Source of the DNA: Streptomyces uncialis
GTDB lineage: Bacteria > Actinomycetota > Actinomycetes > Streptomycetales > Streptomycetaceae
Assembly (NCBI RefSeq): GCF_001905345.1
Contig: NZ_LFBV01000005.1
Location: 186,001 to 250,000, forward strand
DNA length: 64,000 nt
Direction of reading: 5' to 3'
Each line of letters begins with the position of its first letter. Positions within the stretch are counted from its first letter, which is position 1. The position numbers were made by a program, and so were the translations under genes. Positions 8,324-16,746 of this stretch are shown here, piece by piece. The notes under the pieces were generated by a model. It was not told the DNA's origin. It was given only the letters and a program-made list of their open reading frames with translations, and made no database searches.

Positions 8324-9073
8324 ATGGCTCCTGACGCGGTGGTGGACGTGATGACGGCGGGTGGACCGGCCGACCGGGTGGACCGGACAGGCTCCGCCGA
8401 CCCGACGGACCCGGTGGACGGGGACGATTCGGACGGCTTCCACGGGGAAGAGGACATCGCCGACGGGGACGGGGCGGACGCGGCCGACGCCGTGGGCAGC
8501 GGACCGGCCGGGCGTACGGTCGCCCCCGACCCCTCGCAGGGCAGTGTGCGGGTGGACGTCTGGATCTGGTCGGTCCGGCTCGTCAAGAGCCGTTCCCTCG
8601 CGGCGGCGGCGTGCCGGGGCGGCCATGTCCGGGTGAACGGGGAACGGGTGAAACCGGCCTACGCGCTCCGGGTCGGGGACGAGGTCCGGCTGAAGCACGC
8701 CGGGCACGAGCGGGTGGTCGTCGTGAAGCGGATCATCCGCAAACGGGTAGGCGCCCCGGCGGCGGTCGAGTGCTTTCTCGACAACAGCCCGCCGCCCCCG
8801 CCCCGGGAGGCGGTCGCCCCGGCCGGTGTACGGGACCGGGGTGCCGGACGGCCCACCAAGCGGGACCGCCGGGAGATGGATCGGCTCCGGGAGGCCGGGG
8901 GCGTGGGCATCACCCGGGGACCCGCGGAGCCGGACGGCTTCGCGGCGGCGGCCGGTTCCGCCGGGGCGGCGGAGCGCGGGGACCGGGCCTCCCGGGCCCG
9001 TACCTCCCGGCGCGGCGACACCACGCGCGACAGCGGTGACGGCCGCGACAACCGCCGCGACCGTCGCCGCTGA
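8324..9073 (+). CDS. S4-domain RNA-binding protein (Hsp15/HslR-like) with long charged tails
   Basis: This is a 249-residue protein with an S4 domain at about 75-130: VRVDVWIWSVRLVKSRSLAA, then GGHVRVNGERVKPAYALRVGDEV. This is the alpha-L motif of Hsp15, which in other bacteria binds stalled 50S subunits carrying peptidyl-tRNA. GRPTKRDRREMDRL near 187 is typical of the family. Unusual are a strongly acidic N-terminal extension of about 70 residues rich in Asp/Gly and a C-terminal basic tail ending in RDNRRDRRR. The E. coli protein is about 130 residues, so nearly half of this one is low-complexity tail. It is convergent with the next gene across a repeat array. Confidence 0.85.
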   Translation: MAPDAVVDVMTAGGPADRVDRTGSADPTDPVDGDDSDGFHGEEDIADGDGADAADAVGSGPAGRTVAPDPSQGSVRVDVWIWSVRLVKSRSLAAAACRGGHVRVNGERVKPAYALRVGDEVRLKHAGHERVVVVKRIIRKRVGAPAAVECFLDNSPPPPPREAVAPAGVRDRGAGRPTKRDRREMDRLREAGGVGITRGPAEPDGFAAAAGSAGAAERGDRASRARTSRRGDTTRDSGDGRDNRRDRRR

Positions 9074-9129
9074 CCCCACGGCGGTACGCGCCGGGTGCCG
9101 CCCCACCCGGAGCCACCCGGAACCCCCGG

Positions 9130-9300
9130 TACGTGACGGGGGCCCGGCGCTGGAGCAGCCGGGTACGTGGCGCGGGGGCCCGGCGGTGGGGTGTCCGATA
9201 CGTGACGGGAAGCTCGGCGGCGGGGTGGCGCGTACGTGACGAGGAGCTCGACGGTGGAATGGTTGATACGTGCAGGGGCCCGGCGTGGAGTGGCTTGGGG
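9130..9300. repeat. degenerate 34-bp tandem array, one TACGTG per unit
   Basis: TACGTG occurs at 9130, 9164, 9199, 9233 and 9267, i.e. five units spaced 34, 35, 34 and 34 bases. After TACGTG most units continue with a purine-rich run, a (G)CCCGGC/GCTCGGC word and a GGTGG-like segment. The units differ at many positions, so the period is conserved better than the sequence. The array fills the gap between two convergent genes, so it is not in an obvious promoter position. Confidence 0.75.
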
Positions 9301-9311
9301 CCCGACCGGTC

Positions 9312-10001
9312 TCAGGCGGTGGGGACGGCCCGCACCCAGGTCCCGTCGTCCGTGAGGTACCGGTCCACCCTCAGCCCGGACTCCGCCAGAGCCGCCTCGA
9401 ACGCCTCCCGGGTGAGGGCGCGGCTCAGGAATCTCTGCCGCCACACGGTGTCGGGGAACACATACTCCGCCCGCATCAGATCCACCCCGTCCCCCGCGGG
9501 CTCGGAGCTCATCCGTACGGTGAAACCGGCCGGGTCGACCCGCTCGTACGGCAGCCGGGCCCGCTGGTCCAGGGGCTCCCGCTGGATGATCACACAGCCG
9601 TCGTCACCGATATGGCGACGGCAGGTGTCGAGCAGTCCCCGGCGTACTCCTTCGTCCCCGGCGTGGACCAGGAACGACGTCAGTGTCACCGCGTCGAACA
9701 GCTCTCCCAGCTCCAGGCTCTCGATGGGGCTGCGGACCGTACGCGCGCCGCGGACCCGCTCCAGCATCTCCGCGGACTCGTCGACGGCGGTCACGGTGAA
9801 GCCGCGCTCCACCAGGGGTCCGGTCATCCGCCCTACCCCGCAGCCGAGTTCCAGCAGCCGGGCCGCCTCCGGTACCGCCGCGGCGATGATGTCGGGCTCG
9901 CCGTAGAGCGGCAGCCGCGCGTACACCTCCACCGAGCAGCCGTCCGGAGTGATCGCCCCGGGTCCTGATCCGTCGTATCCCTCACGCATCCAAAGGCTCA
10001 T
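9312..10001 (-). CDS. class I SAM-dependent methyltransferase
   Basis: This is a 229-residue Rossmann-fold methyltransferase. Motif I is LLELGCGVGRMTGPLVERG (about 48-66), the acidic residue ending beta-2 is in TVTAVDESAEM, and motif IV is FDAVTLTSFLVHAG. The C-terminal half has mixed strands (VIIQREPLDQ, WRQRFLSRALT) as in small-molecule methyltransferases. The substrate is unknown. It lies 71 bases downstream of the GNAT_C-type gene on the same strand, so the two may be co-transcribed. Confidence 0.85.
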   Translation of the reverse strand: MSLWMREGYDGSGPGAITPDGCSVEVYARLPLYGEPDIIAAAVPEAARLLELGCGVGRMTGPLVERGFTVTAVDESAEMLERVRGARTVRSPIESLELGELFDAVTLTSFLVHAGDEGVRRGLLDTCRRHIGDDGCVIIQREPLDQRARLPYERVDPAGFTVRMSSEPAGDGVDLMRAEYVFPDTVWRQRFLSRALTREAFEAALAESGLRVDRYLTDDGTWVRAVPTA

Positions 10002-10072
10002 ACCGGCCCAACGAACCAGCCCGTCACGGCGGTTCCCGGTCCGTACGAGCGGAACGCGTCAACCTCCCACGC

Positions 10073-11104
10073 TCAGACGGGCAGTGACCCGGCGCCGTCC
10101 CGCAGCGGGAACCAGCCCCGCCCGAAGTGCCAGTGCCCCCCGGACCGCAGATGGTCGCCGATCGCCCGCTCCATCGTCGTCCGCCGCGGCAGCTCGGACA
10201 GCGGTACCACCTCACCGAAGACGAAACGGATCGGACCCTCGTCGTCCGGTTCCGGATCGAGGGGGGCGGGTCTGAACCGCCGCTGGAACGCGACGATGTT
10301 GGAATCGGCCGGCAGATACGCCCTGAGCTGCGGGTCCAGCAGCCAGGAGGCGCACATGGCGACCTGGTGGTCCTCCTGCGGATAGTGGCGCGGGAAGAAG
10401 GCGCGGGCCAGCTCCAGCGACCGCTCGACCGCGTCGGGCGACAGTGGTCCGAGGAAGTCGGGGATGTGCAGATCCAGGGCGGGGGCGTCGGGCCCCGGAG
10501 CCGCACCGGCCGCCGTCACCAGGGGCGCGAGCTTCTCCGTGAGCACCGTGCGCTGGAACTGGAGCCGCCCCAGCTGGTACAGCTCGCCTCTGAAGTGCAG
10601 CGAGGGCCAACGGGGCGTCGACAGTCCCGTACGGCCGTGCTGTCCGCGGTGGAGGGCGATCTGCCGGCCTAGATCGGCGAGGGTGCGCCGGGACACCTCC
10701 GGGTCGACGCCGTGGCGCCGGTGATGGGCCAGGGCGTGCGGCAGCGCCGCCAGGTACACGAAGACCGGGAAGCACCGGCCCAGCGGATCGTCGACCGGTG
10801 GGGTGCCGGGCCCGATGGCCGCACCGGGCTCGTCGGGCCGGTGGAGCAGCCCGCTCAGCGCGCGGTCCAGCAGCCATCGCCACTGCGGTTCCCGATCGAA
10901 ACGACGGCGCAGGGCGACCAGCTCGTTGACCGACTCGTGCGGCACCGCGAGGTCCAGCAGGATCTCCGGCAGCTCCCCGGCCTCCGGCAGCACGGCCGTC
11001 AGCCGTGCGACCTCCGGCCGCTCCAGCTCCGCCAGCCAGCGCGCGCCCCACTCGTCCGCGCGCACCGCCTCCACCACCGGGCCGCCCCCGTCCTCGGCTC
11101 CCAT
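10073..11104 (-). CDS. acyltransferase-domain protein (GNAT_C-type), function unknown
   Basis: This is a 343-residue soluble protein of an actinobacterial family annotated as acyltransferase-domain-containing (N-acyltransferase N-terminal plus GNAT_C). Family-like stretches are VPHESVNELVALRRRFD, RCFPVFVYLAALPHALAHH, DLGRQIALHRGQHGRTGLST, WPSLHFRGELYQLGRLQFQR and DLHIPDFLGPLSPDAVERSL. The ending WHFGRGWFPL is characteristic. I cannot name substrate or product. It is followed by a methyltransferase gene on the same strand. Confidence 0.72.
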   Translation of the reverse strand: MGAEDGGGPVVEAVRADEWGARWLAELERPEVARLTAVLPEAGELPEILLDLAVPHESVNELVALRRRFDREPQWRWLLDRALSGLLHRPDEPGAAIGPGTPPVDDPLGRCFPVFVYLAALPHALAHHRRHGVDPEVSRRTLADLGRQIALHRGQHGRTGLSTPRWPSLHFRGELYQLGRLQFQRTVLTEKLAPLVTAAGAAPGPDAPALDLHIPDFLGPLSPDAVERSLELARAFFPRHYPQEDHQVAMCASWLLDPQLRAYLPADSNIVAFQRRFRPAPLDPEPDDEGPIRFVFGEVVPLSELPRRTTMERAIGDHLRSGGHWHFGRGWFPLRDGAGSLPV

Positions 11105-11249
11105 GATCGTCCCCCGTCCGACGGTCCCCGTTGTCGCACTGGGAACGCGCCACGGCCAGCGGAAGTGCCCGGCCGGTGTGCCGGGCGTCCGTCGCCCGGG
11201 TGCCCGCCGCGCCGGGAACAGAGGTACGTTGCAGTCAGGAGTGATGAGC

Positions 11250-11513
11250 GTGATGCGTACGGGCAGTGAACCGATGACCGCGCGCAGTCCCCTGCGTATG
11301 CGGTTCTGGCTGAGCCTGTGGGGGATGATCTGGGCGGTCGCCGGGACGGTGGCCTTCGTCCTGATCGGTCATCCCGGCTGGGCGGCGGCCTGCGCCACCC
11401 TGTGGCTGATCACCGTCGTCGACATGGTCGTGGTGGTCCGGCACATCCGCCAGGGCCCGCACTTCCAGCCCGGCCGGGACGTCCCGCCCTACCAGCCGCC
11501 GTCGGACCGCTGA
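11250..11513 (+). CDS. small membrane protein, DUF6343-like
   Basis: This is an 87-residue protein with two hydrophobic segments (LWGMIWAVAGTVAFVLIG and AAACATLWLITVVDMVVVV) and a Pro-rich hydrophilic tail. The N-terminal RTGSEPMTARSPLRMR matches the DUF6343 family found next to unrelated genes in streptomycetes. GTG at 11250 is preferred because AGGAG ends 8 bases upstream. In-frame ATGs at 11244 and 11253 are alternatives with worse spacing. Role unknown; probably an inner-membrane protein. Confidence 0.75.
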   Translation: MMRTGSEPMTARSPLRMRFWLSLWGMIWAVAGTVAFVLIGHPGWAAACATLWLITVVDMVVVVRHIRQGPHFQPGRDVPPYQPPSDR

Positions 11514-11545
11514 CGCGCCCGGTGCCGGTCGGGACCGGGGCCCGG

Positions 11546-11926
11546 TCAGTCGTCGAAGTGGGCCGCGGCCAGGTAATCGGGGTTGGGATCCAGCGCGGCG
11601 GCGAGCCGGAAGTGCCGTACGGCCTGCTCGGGGCGGCCGGCCCGCTCATAGGTGCGGGCCAGCGCGAAGTGCGCGAAGGCGTTGTCCGGCTCCCGCTCCA
11701 GCACGATCGTGAACTCCAGCTCCGCGGGCCTCAGCTGGGCCGCGGCGAAGAAGGCACGCGCGCGCAGCAACCGGGCCGCGGTGTTCTCCGGGTGGGCGGC
11801 GATGACCGGGTCGAGGAGCTTCACGGCTCCCCGGGGGTCACGCGCGGCCAGGAGGTGTTCGGCGGCGCGGAAGTCGATGACAAGAGTTTCCGGCGTACGT
11901 CGGGTTGATCCGCTGCGCTCGGGCAC
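11546..11926 (-). CDS. tetratricopeptide-repeat protein
   Basis: This is a 126-residue protein made of about three TPR-type helix pairs: DFRAAEHLLAARDPRGAVKL, AARLLRARAFFAAAQLRPAE, and FAHFALARTYERAGRPEQAV followed by FRLAAALDPNP. Such repeats form a protein-binding superhelix. GTG at 11926 is preceded by GGAAGGA at about 8 bases. It has no secretion signal, so it should be cytoplasmic. Its partner is unknown; coaE lies upstream on the same strand, 114 bases away. Confidence 0.85.
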   Translation of the reverse strand: MPERSGSTRRTPETLVIDFRAAEHLLAARDPRGAVKLLDPVIAAHPENTAARLLRARAFFAAAQLRPAELEFTIVLEREPDNAFAHFALARTYERAGRPEQAVRHFRLAAALDPNPDYLAAAHFDD

Positions 11927-12040
11927 GACCCATTCCTTCCCCTCGCTCCCCGCTTCAACGCCCCTCACGCGCGGGCATATTCCCGGCGGCCGGTCCGCGC
12001 CGGGGTGCGCGGGCACACCGGCCGGGGCGGGCCCCGGCGG

Positions 12041-12649
12041 TCAGCCGGACTTCATGGTGGCACGCCGCAGGAGTTCGGCCCAGACCTCCGTCACACGCGC
12101 GCTCAGCTCGCCGCGGGGTACGTCGTTGTCGATCACGATGTCGGCGATGGCCAGCCGCTGGGCGCGGGTGGCCTGCGCGGCCATCCGCGCGCGGGCGTCC
12201 GCCTCGGTCATGCCGCGCAGCCGTACCAGCCGGTCGAGCTGGGTGGCGGGGCTCGTGTCCACCACGATCACCAGGTCGTACCGGTCCTGGAGGCCGTTCT
12301 CCGTGAGGAGCGGGACATCCTGCACCACGACCGCGTCGTCGGGGGCGGCGGCCTTCAGCTCCGCGGAGCGGGCACCGACCAGGGGGTGCACGATGCCGTT
12401 GAGGACGGCGAGCCGGTCGGCGTCGGCGAAGACGATCGCGCCCAGGGCGGGGCGGTCCAGCGAACCGTCCTCGGAGAGCACCTGCTCGCCGAAGGCGTCG
12501 ACGATGGCGGCCAGCCCGGGGGTTCCCGGCTCGACCACTTCCCGGGCGATCCGGTCCGCGTCGACAAGGACCGCGCCGTGCTCCACGAGCAGCCGCGACA
12601 CCTCGCTCTTCCCGGCGCCGATACCCCCGGTCAGGCCCACAGTCAGCAT
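12041..12649 (-). CDS. coaE: dephospho-CoA kinase
   Basis: This is a 202-residue P-loop kinase that phosphorylates the 3'-hydroxyl of dephospho-CoA, the last step of coenzyme A synthesis. The Walker A motif is GLTGGIGAGKSEVS (5-18). DADRIAREVVEPGTPGL is the substrate-lid signature, and VVQDVPLLTENGLQDRYDLV with VRLRGMTEADARARMAAQ are typical CoaE stretches. The length is normal for a single-domain enzyme. It lies downstream of the PAC2 gene beyond a strong hairpin, so it probably has its own promoter or depends on read-through. Confidence 0.96.
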   Translation of the reverse strand: MLTVGLTGGIGAGKSEVSRLLVEHGAVLVDADRIAREVVEPGTPGLAAIVDAFGEQVLSEDGSLDRPALGAIVFADADRLAVLNGIVHPLVGARSAELKAAAPDDAVVVQDVPLLTENGLQDRYDLVIVVDTSPATQLDRLVRLRGMTEADARARMAAQATRAQRLAIADIVIDNDVPRGELSARVTEVWAELLRRATMKSG

Positions 12650-12682
12650 GCCCGCAGCTTAGGCCCTGCCCCTGGACGCCCG

Positions 12683-12710
12683 ACGGCCACCCCGCGCGCG
12701 GGGTGGCCGT
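12683..12710 (-). terminator. perfect 28-base palindrome, terminator of the PAC2 gene
   Basis: ACGGCCACCCCGCG is followed directly by its exact complement CGCGGGGTGGCCGT. It starts about 20 bases past the PAC2 stop and lies upstream of coaE. Confidence 0.7.
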
Positions 12711-12731
12711 GAGGAGGGTTGCCGGGCGGGG

Positions 12732-13670
12732 TCAGCCTTCGCCCTCGCGTTCCGCGAGGAAGCGCTCGAACTCCAGGCCGATCTCGTCGGCGGAGGGGAT
12801 GTCGGTGGGTTCCGCGAGCATGTTGCCGCGGCTCTCGGCGCCGGCCGCCGCGTCGTACTGGTGCTCCAGCCCCTGGACGAGGGCGACCAGTTCCTCGTCG
12901 CCCTCCCGGATCTGCCGGTCGATCTCGTTCTGGGTGCGGTGCGCCTCGGTGCGCAGGGAGTGCGCGATGCTCGGCAGGACCAGGCCGGTCGCGGAGGTGA
13001 TGGCTTCGAGGACGGTGAGGGCCGCGTCCGGGTACGGGGAGCGGGCGATGTAGTGCGGGACGTGCGCGGCGACCCCGAGGACGTCGTGGCCCGCTTCCAT
13101 GAGGCGGTACTCGACCAGGGACTCGGCGCTGCCGGGCACCTGTGCCTCGTCGAAGGGGCTGCGGTGGCCGGGCACCAGGTCGGTGCGGCTGCCGTGCGGG
13201 GTGAGGCCCACGGGCCGGGTGTGCGGGACGCCCATGGGGATGCCGTGGAAGTTCACCGCGAGGCGTACACCGAGCCGTTCGACGATCTGCTGGACGGCGG
13301 CGGCGAAGCGCTCCCACTCGATGTCCGGTTCGGGGCCGGACAGCAGCAGGAAGGGCGCGCCGGTGGTGTCCTGCACCAGACGCACCTCCAGAGAGGGCAC
13401 CTCGTAGGCGGTCCAGCGGTCACGCCGGAACGTCAACAGGGGGCGCCGTGCGCGGTAGTCCACCAGTCGGTCGTGGTCGAAACGGGCGACGACCTGGTGA
13501 GGCAGCGACTCCAGCAGCCGTTCGACGATCTGGTCACCGGCTTCCCCCGCGTCGATGTATCCGTCGAAGTGGTACAGCATCACCAGTCCGGCGGACTCCT
13601 GGGCGAGCGCCACATCGACGACGGCCAGGCCCTTCGGTTCCCAAGCGTACAAACCCTGCGGATCAAGCAC
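12732..13670 (-). CDS. PAC2-family protein (proteasome assembly chaperone-like)
   Basis: This is a 312-residue protein of the PAC2 family, related in fold to archaeal and eukaryotic proteasome assembly chaperones. Recognisable segments are LVMLYHFDGYIDAGEAGDQIVE, WTAYEVPSLEVRLVQD, FLLLSGPEPDIEWERF, GVRLAVNFHGIPMGVPHTRP and HVPHYIARSPYPDAALTVL. The C-terminal part is charged (EIDRQIREGDEELVALVQGLE). Actinomycetes possess a 20S proteasome, so a chaperone role is conceivable, but none is established. It is upstream of coaE on the same strand, with a palindrome between them. Confidence 0.88.
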   Translation of the reverse strand: MLDPQGLYAWEPKGLAVVDVALAQESAGLVMLYHFDGYIDAGEAGDQIVERLLESLPHQVVARFDHDRLVDYRARRPLLTFRRDRWTAYEVPSLEVRLVQDTTGAPFLLLSGPEPDIEWERFAAAVQQIVERLGVRLAVNFHGIPMGVPHTRPVGLTPHGSRTDLVPGHRSPFDEAQVPGSAESLVEYRLMEAGHDVLGVAAHVPHYIARSPYPDAALTVLEAITSATGLVLPSIAHSLRTEAHRTQNEIDRQIREGDEELVALVQGLEHQYDAAAGAESRGNMLAEPTDIPSADEIGLEFERFLAEREGEG

Positions 13671-13866
13671 AGCCGCTCCTCCTCGTGTCCCTCAGTCAGA
13701 ACACGCTGCGGAGCGGAGGCATTCCCCGTCCGGCCGGTCGGCACCCGCTCGCTCATCCGTCCGCCCGGACACTCCTGGGTGGCATACCGGCCGGTCCGCA
13801 CCCGCGACGGTGCCGACGGGCACGCGCGCGTAGTGGTTGTCCCCGGCGGGCGGCGGTGGAAACAGC

Positions 13867-13900
13867 GTCGGGCCCGCACCCCGGAGGGTGCGGGCCCGAC
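13867..13900 (-). terminator. terminator of rpsA
   Basis: A 15-bp perfect stem, GTCGGGCCCGCACCC (13867-13881) with GGGTGCGGGCCCGAC (13886-13900), closes a CGGA tetraloop. It starts 32 bases beyond the rpsA stop codon. Confidence 0.85.
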
Positions 13901-13931
13901 AACATCAGCGACTAGCGCCTGGGATCAAGCG

Positions 13932-15446
13932 TCAGCTCTGGCCACCGGCCAGCTTCTCGCGAAGCGCGGCGAGCGCCTCGTCCGAAGCCAGGGCACCGGA
14001 GTTGTCCGCGGACTCCGAGGAGTACGAACCGCCGCCACCGCCACCGCTGCCACCGGACGCGGCCGGAGCAGCGGCACTGTCGCCACCCTCGGCAGCGGCC
14101 TGCGCGTCGGCCTCGCGGGACTTGATGACCTGGGCTTGGTGCTGCTCGAAGCGGGACTGCGCCTCGGCGTACTGGCGCTCCCACTCCTCGCGCTGCTTCT
14201 CGTACCCGTCGAGCCAGTCGTTGGTCTCGGGGTCGAAGCCCTCGGGGTAGATGTAGTTCCCCTGGTCGTCGTACGACGCGGCCATGCCGTAGAGCGTCGG
14301 GTCGAACTCGACCGAGGCCGGGTCGGCGCCGAAGGACTCGTTGGCCTGCTTCAGCGAGAGGCTGATGCGGCGGCGCTCAAGGTCGATGTCGATGACCTTG
14401 ACGAAGATCTCGTCGTTGACCTGGACGACCTGCTCCGGGATCTCCACGTGGCGCTCGGCCAGCTCGGAGATGTGGACCAGGCCCTCGATGCCCTCGTCCA
14501 CGCGGACGAACGCACCGAACGGAACGAGCTTGGTGACCTTGCCGGGGACGACCTGACCGATCTGGTGCGTCCGGGCGAACTGCTGCCACGGGTCTTCCTG
14601 CGTCGCCTTGAGCGACAGGGAGACACGCTCGCGGTCCATGTCCACGTCGAGAACCTCGACGGTGACTTCCTGACCGACCTCGACAACCTCGGAGGGGTGG
14701 TCGATGTGCTTCCAGGAGAGCTCGGAGACGTGGACGAGTCCGTCGACGCCACCCAGGTCCACGAAGGCACCGAAGTTGACGATCGAGGACACGACGCCCG
14801 AACGGACCTGGCCCTTCTGGAGGGTGGTGAGGAACGTCTGGCGGACCTCGGACTGCGTCTGCTCCAGCCAGGCACGGCGGGACAGGACCACGTTGTTGCG
14901 GTTCTTGTCCAGCTCGATGATCTTGGCTTCGAGCTCCTTGCCGACGTACGGCTGGAGGTCGCGGACACGGCGCATCTCGACCAGGGAGGCCGGGAGGAAG
15001 CCACGGAGGCCGATGTCGAGGATGAGACCACCCTTGACGACCTCGATGACGGTACCGGTGACGATGCCGTCCTCTTCCTTGATCTTCTCGATGGTGCCCC
15101 AGGCACGTTCGTACTGGGCACGCTTCTTCGAGAGGATCAGGCGGCCTTCCTTGTCCTCCTTCTGAAGGACAAGGGCTTCGATCTCGTCACCGACGGCGAC
15201 GACCTCATTGGGGTCGACGTCGTGCTTGATCGAGAGCTCGCGGCTCGGGATGACACCTTCGGTCTTATAACCGATGTCGAGCAGGACCTCGTCCCGGTCG
15301 ACCTTCACGATGACGCCGTCGACGATGTCGCCGTCGTTGAAGTACTTGATCGTCTCGTCGATCGCGGCGAGGAAGGCTTCCTCGTTACCGATGTCGTTGA
15401 CCGCTACCTGCGGGGTGGTTGCGGTGGTCTCGGTGCTGCTCGTCAT
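13932..15446 (-). CDS. rpsA: 30S ribosomal protein S1
   Basis: This is a 504-residue protein with four S1 RNA-binding domains (about 38-110, 123-190, 210-280 and 295-365), the Gram-positive arrangement rather than the six-domain proteobacterial form. Characteristic words are GDIVDGVIVKVDRDEVLLDI, SGVVSSIVNFGAFVDLGG, GLVHVSELSWKHIDHPSEV and ISLSLKQANE. After the last domain comes a 130-residue tail with a Tyr/Glu-rich coiled segment (WLDGYEKQREEWERQYAEAQ), a poly-Gly/Ser run and a final SDEALAALREKLAGGQ helix. ATG at 15446 marks the start of homology. The promoter is about 210 bases upstream, giving a long leader. Confidence 0.97.
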   Translation of the reverse strand: MTSSTETTATTPQVAVNDIGNEEAFLAAIDETIKYFNDGDIVDGVIVKVDRDEVLLDIGYKTEGVIPSRELSIKHDVDPNEVVAVGDEIEALVLQKEDKEGRLILSKKRAQYERAWGTIEKIKEEDGIVTGTVIEVVKGGLILDIGLRGFLPASLVEMRRVRDLQPYVGKELEAKIIELDKNRNNVVLSRRAWLEQTQSEVRQTFLTTLQKGQVRSGVVSSIVNFGAFVDLGGVDGLVHVSELSWKHIDHPSEVVEVGQEVTVEVLDVDMDRERVSLSLKATQEDPWQQFARTHQIGQVVPGKVTKLVPFGAFVRVDEGIEGLVHISELAERHVEIPEQVVQVNDEIFVKVIDIDLERRRISLSLKQANESFGADPASVEFDPTLYGMAASYDDQGNYIYPEGFDPETNDWLDGYEKQREEWERQYAEAQSRFEQHQAQVIKSREADAQAAAEGGDSAAAPAASGGSGGGGGGSYSSESADNSGALASDEALAALREKLAGGQS

Positions 15447-15655
15447 GTGGGAAAGGGCTCCGGTACGGACATTGAAGTCGTAGGTACTGCTACGCCGGGA
15501 GCCGTTGTCGCTCTGAAGAAGCCGGACAGCCTGAAAGGCACGCCCCCGCTTCCCCGAAGGGACCCGGAAACACACCTCAAGAACCGAAAGGACATACAAC
15601 AGACGCGAGCGCAGCCTGCTCTGTCTGAGGAGCGCAGGCTCGCAGCGCAACTTGT
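15447..15655 (-). promoter_or_regulatory. long rpsA mRNA leader
   Basis: From the predicted promoter to the rpsA ATG there are about 200 untranslated bases. The frame is open through part of it but has no internal start with a ribosome site. Near the 5' end GAGCCTGC and GCAGGCT can pair in a stem-loop. Such a leader is where S1 autoregulation could act, but I see no known RNA motif. Confidence 0.45.
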
Positions 15656-15684
15656 AGCATACGGGGGCAGCCGGACAGGGTCAA
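15656..15684 (-). promoter_or_regulatory. rpsA promoter, vegetative (HrdB) type
   Basis: On the reverse strand TTGACC (-35, complement of 15679-15684) and TATGCT (-10, complement of 15656-15661) are separated by exactly 17 bases. This closely fits the principal sigma factor consensus in Streptomyces. Transcription should begin near 15649. Confidence 0.75.
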
Positions 15685-15835
15685 TGCGCGAAGACGCACA
15701 CCCGGGGCGGATCGCCGCATACCCGGCACAAGAACTGATCCGTGAGGCCGCGGCAGCCGTACCGCGCCTCATGTCGACGCGGCCGGAACGCGGGCCCCCA
15801 CGGCGGTTGGACGGAAGAGTACGACGAGGGAGCCG

Positions 15836-16654
15836 ATCATCCAAGAGTCCGAACAGCCCGAACCGGAAGCCACCCGGCGTACCGTCTCGGGCACGGAGAG
15901 CAGCCGCGCGAACCGCGGCTGGTGGGACAGCAACGCCGACGAGTACCAGAGCGATCACGGCGCGTTCCTCGGGGACGACCGCTTCGTCTGGGGCCCCGAG
16001 GGACTGGACGAGGCGGACGCGCGGCTGCTGGCCCCGGCGGCCGGTCTCAAGGACCGGCGGGTGCTGGAGATCGGCGCGGGGGCCGCCCAGTGCTCACGCT
16101 GGCTGGCCGCCCAGGGGGCACTGCCGGTGGCGCTGGACCTCTCGCACCGGCAGCTCCAGCACGCGCTGCGGATCGGCGGCGACGGCGTGGCGCTGGTGGA
16201 GGCCGACGCGGGGACCCTGCCGTTCCGCGACGGCTCGTTCGACCTGGCGTGCTCGGCGTACGGGGCACTGCCGTTCGTCGCGGACCCGGTGGCGGTGCTG
16301 CGGGAGGTGCGCCGGGTGCTGCGGCCCGGCGGCCGTTTCGTGTTCTCGGTGACCCACCCGATCCGGTGGTCCTTCCCCGACGAGCCGGGCCCGGAGGGGT
16401 TGTCGGTATCGGCGTCCTACTTCGACCGCACGCCGTACGTGGAGCAGGACGAGGACGGCGACGCCGTGTACGTCGAGCACCACCGGACGGTCGGCGACCG
16501 GGTACGGGACGTGGTGGCCGGCGGATTCCGGCTGGTGGACCTGGTGGAACCGGAGTGGCCGCTGTGGAACCGGGAGGAGTGGGGCGGCTGGTCCCCGCTG
16601 CGGGGACATCTGATCCCCGGCACGGCGATCTTCGTGTGCGACCGGGACGACTGA
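15836..16654 (+). CDS. class I SAM-dependent methyltransferase lacking a canonical start codon
   Basis: Coding sequence clearly runs from about 15836 to 16654: ESEQPEPEATRRTVSG, NRGWWDSNADEYQSDHG, then motif I LEIGAGAAQCSRWLAAQG and ALDLSHRQLQHALRIGG. The ending WSPLRGHLIPGTAIFVCDRD is intact. The first in-frame GTG is at 16061, inside motif I, which would delete an N-terminus that I remember as conserved in this family. No ATG, GTG or TTG is in frame between the upstream stop at 15743 and that point. GAGGGAG at 15826-15832 lies just before ATC-ATC (15836 and 15839), so an ATC start, a mutated ATG or a base error are the options. It diverges from rpsA. The substrate is unknown. Confidence 0.75.
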   Translation: MIQESEQPEPEATRRTVSGTESSRANRGWWDSNADEYQSDHGAFLGDDRFVWGPEGLDEADARLLAPAAGLKDRRVLEIGAGAAQCSRWLAAQGALPVALDLSHRQLQHALRIGGDGVALVEADAGTLPFRDGSFDLACSAYGALPFVADPVAVLREVRRVLRPGGRFVFSVTHPIRWSFPDEPGPEGLSVSASYFDRTPYVEQDEDGDAVYVEHHRTVGDRVRDVVAGGFRLVDLVEPEWPLWNREEWGGWSPLRGHLIPGTAIFVCDRDD

Positions 16655-16746
16655 GCCCCGGGAATCCGGCGGAGCCCGCCCGTCGCACGGCCGCCCGACC
16701 TGGTGGGATCGGCGTAAGTCATACGATCCGTTGATCCTGCCGTGCC

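Noticed and set aside
12861..16352. A 1163-codon open frame on the plus strand across PAC2 and rpsA
   Set aside because: It crosses two well-supported reverse-strand genes and their terminator and has shadow-type composition.
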